From the NCBI GenBank assembly GCA_014904985.1, contig MU128917.1:179340-243339 (forward strand): a stretch of 64,000 nucleotides of DNA, given 5' to 3'. Position numbers and translations under genes: made by a program. The DNA is from Hydnum rufescens UP504. Taxonomy: Eukaryota > Basidiomycota > Agaricomycetes > Cantharellales > Hydnaceae. The notes beneath the pieces are model-generated. The model did no database searches. It had not been told where the DNA came from and was given only the letters and a program-made list of their open reading frames with translations. Shown piece by piece: positions 56,526 to 64,000 of the stretch (the first letter of the stretch is position 1; each line of letters begins with the position of its first letter).

Positions 56526-58603
56526 ATGCCACGCATGGATACATACCCCCTTGGGACCATGATACCAGCGACATCTTTCCCTGACGACAGTGCGGAGTCG
56601 CTGCCTGCGGACAAGGAATTCGAGAGGGATACACTCAAGAAGTTTGACTACAAAACACTAACTATGATATTAGTCTTCTATTTTGTGGCCACAGGAAATC
56701 TTCGCATCGTCGCTTTACAGGACCACATTGCCCTGCCGAACCGGCAGTTCCAGATATGTCTCACTGTTTTCTTTGCGTACGTTTAGTGGTCTTCTCTCTA
56801 AATCCTCAGTGGTGCTGAAGTCCCCCTAAGCTTTTGTATTCCTACCGCAATTCCAGCAAATTTACTTCTTCGCAAGATTGGCGCCAGAACGTTGATGTCC
56901 ACGTTCATGGTATTATGGGGAATTGTTGCTAGCTTGCAGGGTATGTTATCGAAAAATTGATGTGATTTTTTTTCTCATCCGACAATGAAGTCCTTGGCAC
57001 TTCATACAAGGGTTCGGTCACGGTTGCGGCTTTCCTGGGTTTTTTAGAGGGCCCCGTGCGTCCAACCGCCATCCTGTACTTGTCCCGATTCCATACCCGT
57101 CAGGAACTCTCGTTGAGGTAACGCAGGCAACCACCGTCACCAGTCGTACTACTTTAATCATCAAGTTTCTTCTCAGGCTGGCGGTTGTTTTGCTCACGGT
57201 CCCGGTGAACAGTCCGCTGGCTGTTTCATCGATGGGGAAAAAATCTGAACGTTAGTTCATCTAGCTTTCTAATGCTATTACGGCGGTACTCCTCAGCCCC
57301 CTTCAAAATTCCAACGTTGATGGAGGCAAGGACGGCTGGCCCTGGATTTTGGTTTCAGTATGTATCTCGCGTGTGATTTCCTCAGTATTGTTACTTATGG
57401 AATAATCAGCAAGGATTATTTGCCTTCGTAATGGGTATTCTTGGGTTCTTCCTGATACCAGCGACTCCGCGAGCTTGCAAGGTCCTTACTGAGGATGAAA
57501 AGTGGTACGTTCATCCATCTCCATCAACTTGATTCGCACCTTTGACTCTGAAATACGATTGACAGTTTAATCGAGCGAAGACTCCGCAAAGATCGTCCCT
57601 CGTCTTGCCAGATCGATGAATCACCCCTAAAACAGATAATCTGTTCTCTCACATCCCCTCACGTTGTCTTGGTGTTCATCATGATGTTCATGCTCGGAAC
57701 CCTTTACTACGATCTTCAATCCTTCCCGTATGGCATTGTCGCTCTCCTAGGATTTGACCCTACGAAGTCACAGCTTTTAATTCTGGCCCCGAGCGCCGTT
57801 GGCTTCGTTGGTAGGCATTTCCGCACTGAAACCCTCGAAGCCACAGTGATAGAGGCCCTTTTTTTCGGCTGCAGTGGCGTGTTTTTTCGCGTACCTATCT
57901 GACAAGTATAGAAATCGCGCAATCCCCGTAGCTCTACTCGGCGCGATCTCTACCCTTGGATACGGCATCCACGTCTGTCAGCCCCTTTCTCCTCACCTCC
58001 TCTCTCAGTTACGCACTTAATGGAATCATAGTCACCACAAAGAAGTACGTCGCCTATGCGTCCCTTTACCTGATCGTTCCTGGCGTCTTCGCGGGCGGCC
58101 CAATATTACTCTCGTGGATGGCGAACAATTCCGATCCGTATTATCGGGAAGGGACTAGTATCGCCATTGGTATCACCGCAATGCACTTGGTGCGTTAACA
58201 ATACGTGCGACTGTGTGCTCCGTTTTTTTTTCAATGTGGGCCATTTGAAAGGGGGGAATCTTAAGTTCCTGGGGCTTCCCACTCCAAGAAGCACCACGAT
58301 ACAGGAGGACGGCGATCGTGGATCTTGCCTTGTGAGTATGATTATCATCTAAGTTGTTTAACGCCGGTCAATTCGATAATTCTTGCTTCTTTTCTTAAAA
58401 AAAATTTTTTTTTCTTTAGCTGTGGGACTATCGTCTTCGCCGCATTGGTCAACAGTCTTCTCCTTTCACACATGAATGTGTCGAAGAAATTCCACCGCAA
58501 TGAGATTCTGGCTCCGTACACTGATGAAAAAAATCCCGACGGGGGAGAAAAGGCGTGGAGAGAGTTGGGAGACACGCACCCCGATTTCCGTTACATTCTC
58601 TAG
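56526..58603 (+). CDS. MFS transporter, anion:cation symporter (allantoate permease) type
   Basis: Starts MPRMDTYPLGTMIP (ATG 56526); an alternative start is 56490. The cytosolic N-terminus is followed by a first TM (YKTLTMILVFYFVAT), the family loop GLQ-like VALQDHIALPNRQFQI and the second TM region with IPANLLLRKIGARTLM. Then come GSVTVAAFLGFLEGPVRPTA with YLSRFHTRQELSLR (signature loop between TM4 and TM5), FAFVMGILGFFLIPATPRAC, the central loop KCLIERRLRKDR and the C-terminal TMs (VLVFIMMFMLGTLYY, PVALLGAISTLGYGIHV), ending FRYIL at TAG 58603. Many short introns are needed, for example a possible one at 56776-56809 and one between GIVASLQ and VLGTSYKGS. The usual DRxNIG after TM1 is not visible, so the gene may be degraded there or misread. 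It would move small organic anions or nitrogen compounds across the plasma membrane. Confidence 0.78.
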
Positions 58604-59238
58604 TTTGTATATGTAGCAACAACACTGTATCATCAATTCGTCTGGGTCATGGGGAATAACATAAAGGCCGACCGCTACGACGCGGGACCTTTCGTCTTCG
58701 GGAGGATATTCTCGCCTCTCCCCATTTATTTGTCTACGTCTCCACAGAATTCGAGCTTCCGATCGGAAAGAACTTTTTCCAGGGAGCTCCTGGCGAACAT
58801 TGTCCCCCCATTTCAATAGCACCCCATTTACAGTAATGCCGACTATATTTGGCAAGGGCAACATAGTTGCATGGAAGTCATTCCGGGAAATACCGGACTC
58901 CAAGCGATGGGCGTTTAAACTACTCTAATAAAGCGGTCACATACACTAATTATCACAAGCCCGACTACCTGTCAAACTCTTCTTGAAATTCGTAAGCTTT
59001 CTCCGAGCAGATGCGAGCTACCTGGCGGGTTCCTGAGGTGAGTGGGGAAATTAGCTCCCCAAGGCATCGATGGGGGGGAAGCCCATCAGTAGTGGCCATC
59101 CACTGATAACATTGGAAATAACACAGGGACCCATTCCCCTAGTACATTCTTGAGGTATATTAAGCACTATACAAGACGGAGATATGGGTGTACACTACGC
59201 GTAAAGTGGAACCATCAACACGCTCGACAGTCTACAGT
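58604..59238. other. Intergenic interval, convergent genes
   Basis: No gene. A 145-codon minus-strand frame (58466-58903) overlaps the transporter's last exon and has no recognisable domain. Confidence 0.4.
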
Positions 59239-62200
59239 CTACGTCGACCCGGAGTCGTCATCTCGACCTCGGCTCTGCGAACCCTTGTGTTTAAACCGTT
59301 TAAACACGGCGGATGATGTCGGTAGTCTCTTCCCCACGGAGGAAAGTGCTGCAGACAAACGCAAACGGCTGCTCTCAGGGTCGTCACTCTCCTGCGGTGT
59401 CCGTTCTCTCTCGACGGGCGGCGAGGGGCTCTTGGCGGCTGACAGGCGATCCACGACGAGCGCCCAGAGATGATTCCCGCTCACGCGCGAGTCGCCGTCC
59501 TTGAGGCGCATGTCGGCGCTTTTGCTCAAGCGACGGGCTTCGGCCTAGAATGGGAATTGGGGGGACAGTGATCAGTTCGATCCTTTCTTTGCACCCAAAG
59601 TACGTATACCGTGGCCACACTCTAATGATGGGGGCCAAACTCTCACAGTGTCTCGGCGAGCTACGATACTTGACGGAGGCGGATCTTCGCCCTCCAGAGC
59701 CCAGCTCCAATCCCACTGAGGCGAGTTCAAGAATACGTTGGCGTCGTTATTCTCCGTCGTGGTAGCGTTCTCGTTCTCGTCAGGGTCAGGAGGAGTATCA
59801 GTGGTGGCGGCGGCGGCGGTGGAAGATCTGAATTTTCTCTCAAGCTTGTCCTGCAATCTGCCCACCATCATCTTCACATGCTCTCTCTTCCCCGCCGGTT
59901 CGAAGTTTTTCTTCTCCCGTTGGCGCGCTACTTTCTCGACTTGGCGGCTGAATTTCTGATCCCATAAAGCCTGTCCCTCCAGATATCGTTTGACACCTTG
60001 TGGATGTGGATTGGAAAAAGATGGAATCGTAGTTAAATGACGACGGGTACGTGGTGTCGTGCCAGAGGTCTACAGTACTTGCCTTCTTCGTTAACGAGGC
60101 CGAGTTCCTCCAAAGGAAGGACGCAACCAGGGAGATTCTCTTCGGATTCCAAAGGACGGAGAACCCTCGCGTGGATACGCGTTCGCGAATCATGTGGTCT
60201 ACAAAGGGCGATTGCGTGTTCTATTATAGAAAGAAAGGCATCAACATCACCACACACCAACAACGGACGATAAACCCCGGAACGGCATTATGGCATACAG
60301 ATACGTTTTGATATACACCCGGGTATCCAGCCATGCCCAACGCAGAGTCGGATTTGGGGTCCTCCGAGTGGTGGATTCCAGGATGCACATCATCACGGTG
60401 GTCCTCCTCTCGGCTCCGTGAGAGGATGGGATCACGTGGGTAGCTGTTGGGATGGCGATCGCCAGATCCCTGGATTGGATCCTCGTAGCCAGGCACAATG
60501 GCACCACCATCATTTGCGGAGGAGGAAGATTGGGTTTCGTCATGTGGCCATTCCGGATCCGGTAGCTGCGGTGAATCTAAAATAAAGGCCGCCTTCACGA
60601 AATGCTTGCAAAAGGCCGCCACCTGTCAATGGGCGCACACTCTCAGTTTAGTGTGTAGTCAGGGGTCAGGGGTTCCACGAGAACTCATGACCTACAGCTT
60701 TATAGCAAAACGTAACCTGCAGTAATCGAATTGGAAGTACAACATGGTTTTATATTCTTGAGTAACTTGGGGGCCACTTGAAATATATAACAAAAAACAT
60801 ACTCGGGTGGAGAACAGGAGCAGAGGGAGGGCATGGCATGCGTCTGAATTCAGAAGTACACGCTCAGTCAGTTTGCAAACCACGGGCAAGTTACGGTGAA
60901 ATTGACCATCATAAACTTGAAGATGGACGTCAGTGGCTCCGTACCGCTGTTCTATTCCTATGAGAGCGGGGTACAGAGATTTAGTATTCTCCTTTACAGG
61001 ATAGTGCTCCGGATGAGCGGCTTTGTGAGCCCTGGAGGAGGACGCCTATTAGCAATGTGATGAAGAATGTATATCCTGCGGAGATCAATGCGGACATGTA
61101 TATAATTTCGTCTCTCAACACCTCTGTGTCCCCGCACATAATATACAGCGGCGGTAGGCCACCTAGGTACCCAAGGACAGGTGACACCAAAGGATGACCA
61201 AGTTGATGGTTCCTGATGGATAGGTAAATCTGAGGATCAGACAAGGGAGTGATGCCAAGGGGACTTACATAGCGTAAAGATGAATCTGAGACTTGATCTC
61301 TACTTTCTGACCATCAACCTCCGTGACCAAGGGTTGGCGGCGTTGTGACGGTAGTTCAGAATGTACTTGATTCTTAAGATCCTTGGGTAGAGAAGGGACT
61401 TGATCGGGAGTTGGGGATTGACTTGTCGTTGGTTTGAGGATTTTTGACGCCACTTCAGGGGTCTCCTGGTGGCTAGATAATGTAAGTGCCGTACCCCCCA
61501 AGCTGCGACGAAAAGTCGGCTCACGGACCCCATCTGTTTTCGGAGAGGTAGCGACAGAGGAAGAAAGGGCAGAGAGGATAGGGATATCTTCAGGCTCAAC
61601 ACTAGCACGGACTGGACTCGTTAGAACATTCTTTGCGGATGTATCCATTTCATCTGAAGGAGGAGGCCAAAGCGGACTTGGTCGGTAGAGATTCAAACCA
61701 TAGGGAGGTATGGTATCCTATACACAGAAGTGGTAGACGCCTAGTCGAAACCAAGGTGTTGGTACTAACTGTGTCCCTGTTCTGAAGCACACTGGGGAAA
61801 CTATGGGTCAGGTCGCCCCAAGGACTGGGAAGAATGGCGGCGGCGGGAAGAGGAAGCCCTGAATCACGAATGACTTGGAGGAGAGCGAGGGCAATTCCGC
61901 CCCCGGCGCTGACTCCACCGACAATGATTTGAGACGGATTTACTGCTGCATGGGATGCCTCGGGAGGGGGTCGAATGAGGTACATATCTAAAAAAAAAAT
62001 CTCAGAAAAGAGGGGGGGCGGGGGGTATAGAGCGTGGAACGTACACCCAGCAAGGGCATCCTGAAGTGCACACTGAAAGAAACAATGTCAGTCGGGTTGC
62101 TCGCCAGTCATAATGAAAATCATACGGGGAAGGGATACTGAGGTGCCAAACGATAATTGATAGCTGTGAACGAGTTGACAGTGTGCACCTGAGGAACAAG

Positions 62201-63197
62201 CACAGCACCATTAGATGATCTTACCGAAAACTCGGCCATTCATATTTCTAAGCAGCATTAGATCCAGGATCATGGTAACAGGTAACCAAGCTTGCATACC
62301 CGGCGTATCGCTGCATCGAGAATCTTTCTTGATCAACGGAGCCGAAGAAATATCCTCTGAAACACAGGTCCATCAATTTCTCATACAATTAGAGGATCAC
62401 GCGACGAACCCTGCGTGAATATGGTATAGACATCGCATCGAATCCAAGTCGGAGAAAAATTCCCCTCCCTTGTCGTTCCCGGGCGGCTTCGGATCAGCAC
62501 TCACCACACTCTCACGCCTTAATCTCTCTTTCTTGGCAGATTCCAAGTCTTTCTTCATAACAATCCAACTGGCATCGACCCCGTTCAGGCCACGGACTTG
62601 CCACCAGCGCGTCCCACCTGTTACGCGTGAAGCTTGCTCCTCACCGCCGAGGGCGTTGATAAGGTGTTCCGCAGCTAATCGACAACTACTGAGAGGAACC
62701 ATGACTCGCACACTACGAACCATTGGCGATACTTGAATAGGCGCTCATTTAGAACCTAGATCTTCAGGTGTCGAGAATCCTGTATACCTAGAAGATGCAT
62801 ATTAGAGAATTCTTGTAATTCTTCAACGGGGTGTCTATGTATTATTAAGATTCGTGTAAAAAAGACTTGATAAGAACGCAGGGAACAAGGCTTGCCTCGT
62901 TGCAGATTCGAGGAATGACTTGTGAAGCAACGGATAGCTTTCAACTAATGTCGATCCATGTGCAACTGATGCAGTGCCGACCTTTATAAGAGTGAACAAC
63001 TGACAACACATTAGGCGAGTCTGTTGTGAGCCACATTAGAGGGAGGGAAATAGTTGCGCCCAAACCTCATCATAGGAGAAATCATGGCCAGCGCTGGGCT
63101 CTGGTGAATTAATCTTGTCCAAGAAATGCTGTAGAGCGGTAGAGAATAGGTGAGGGACGGTTCTGGCGCCCATAGTCGCTGCGTATGCCAGAGGCAT
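59239..63197 (-). CDS. Hormone-sensitive-lipase-family alpha/beta hydrolase
   Basis: Starts at ATG 63197 (MPLAYAATMGARTVPHLF); first exon 63066-63197. Later exons give WWQVRGLNGVDASWIVMKKD, FTAINYRLAPQYPFPCALQD, IIVGGVSAGGGIALALLQVI (GXSXG nucleophile elbow), PLYIMCGDTEVLRDEIIYM (catalytic Asp) and VHLQVYD|ACHALPLLLFST (catalytic His, joined across an intron). The tail continues HMIRERVSTRGFSVLRPLES, ALWDQKFSRQVEKVARQREK and a Ser/Pro/Arg-rich end at about 59239. An HGG(G) oxyanion motif lies upstream of the nucleophile in this family but was not located. About 800-900 residues, typical of the large Agaricomycete members with extra N- and C-terminal domains. Likely an esterase or lipase acting on neutral lipids; the substrate is unknown. 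Several internal intron borders were inferred from phase only. Confidence 0.82.
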
Positions 63198-64000
63198 TAT
63201 TGACAGCTGCTAGATAAGGTGCTGCCGGCGGCGCGTTTAGTGCGAGGAACGTGTTGTTATCAGCACGTGTTTGTAAACAAAGTGGCGGATGTAACCGCAA
63301 GGCATCCCTTTGTAACGTGCATTGATTTCTATTTCGCCATCTGTGCTCCTGAACAACGTGGGGGGGGGCCAGGTGGTATCTCTCGGAACAAGCTAGTTGC
63401 ACTTGGTCTGGTTGTTGTCAGCACACCCAAATTGGACGATCTAATTCTGCTTGCAAGTAATGTCGGAATTTCCACCTCTGGGACCTGGAAAGTGGGAATT
63501 TCCTGGAGAAGCGGGGGACGACACAAAGCGCCCGGTCGCGCTATTCATATGTGATCTGCAGCCGCGCTTCAGTTCGCAAAATACTTATTGACCGCGAATC
63601 CGAGATCCGGGCTAATCGGCTCCTTACCCACAGATGCGGTAGCAAATTTTGATAGAGTCGTCATGACGGGCGCTAAGATGGTGAAAGCAGCCAAGGTCGG
63701 TGTGTGGTCTGGACCCAGTTCGTTGTTCTGGGCGTTGCATGCATGACCTGGCGATATTTATGTTTGCAGATTCTCAAAATGGGAATTGTGGTGTCTGAAC
63801 AGAGGCCCGAAGGTGGGATGCATTGCATCAATTACTGTATGTTTTGCCTGGATCCACTGACAGCTTTGTTCAGTCTTTGGAGCTACAGTACCTGGGCTCG
63901 GACTCGATGATTTAGGATTGGATCACAATATTGTCAAATTCTCAAAGGGCAAGTTTAGTATGGTAGTGCCTGAAGTGGAGGGCGTTATCGCCCCAGCCGA
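63198..64000. other. Upstream region of the hydrolase, no gene read
   Basis: No recognisable gene. Frames at 63219-63554 (plus) and 63704-63910 (plus) carry no known motif. The hydrolase promoter should lie in the first few hundred bases. Confidence 0.4.

Noticed and set aside
58466..58903. 145-codon minus-strand ORF
   Set aside because: It overlaps the last exon of the transporter and shows no domain.

Overview
The window looks like nuclear DNA of an Agaricomycete (mushroom-forming basidiomycete). Genes in the right third are broken by many 43-96 bp GT-AG introns. The transposons are families typical of these fungi: a KDZ transposase with a CxC2 domain, a pogo/DDE_1 transposase and a Ty3/Gypsy integrase. 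No rRNA, tRNA or CRISPR was found.

Layout. (1) About 1-41.3 kb is a transposon-packed, largely CpG-depleted island. It holds a truncated hairpin array (1-1440), a dead KDZ transposase (2641-5721), a ~120 bp satellite (5945-6795) and three unrecognised, probably transposon-borne genes (C minus 6990-9660; A plus 14815-20314; B plus 21074-25471). It also holds a 5'-truncated Ty3/Gypsy pol (25906-28133), a gag-like ORF (28943-30487), a pogo transposase (34861-37138) and three copies of a 1.6-2.1 kb dispersed element carrying a TATA box preceded by five or six TGA(C/G)TCA boxes. Almost every premature stop in these reading frames is TGA where arginine CGA would fit, as expected from C-to-T decay at CpG. 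(2) Inside the island, 9753-14356 is a 4.6 kb fold-back element with terminal inverted repeats and an 8-bp target duplication (hAT-like), but no transposase. Its two arms are mirror-image arrays of hairpin modules around a ~650 bp near-perfect palindrome. (3) About 41.9-63.2 kb is ordinary genic DNA: an AIR1/AIR2-type zinc-knuckle protein, REV1, PAH1 (lipin), a PLP1/TXNDC9-like protein, an MFS transporter and a hormone-sensitive-lipase-family hydrolase.

Most unusual finding. Each module of the fold-back element reads as exon plus intron: hairpin A (GTGTGTGG stems) sits just before a donor such as GTAAGT or GTGAGT, hairpin B (GCAAAAAGAGCAGC stems) lies inside the intron, followed by a CTAAC/CTAAT branch site and a (T/C)TAG acceptor. 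Ten such introns of 97-115 bp were located, all pointing outward from the central palindrome. This suggests two divergent, spliced, structured, probably non-coding transcripts from one mobile element.

The euchromatic genes cover RNA surveillance (AIR), translesion DNA synthesis (REV1), lipid metabolism (PAH1, hydrolase), chaperone/tubulin folding (PLP1) and transport. They show no operon-like logic, but AIR1 and REV1 are divergent with only 41 bp between start codons.
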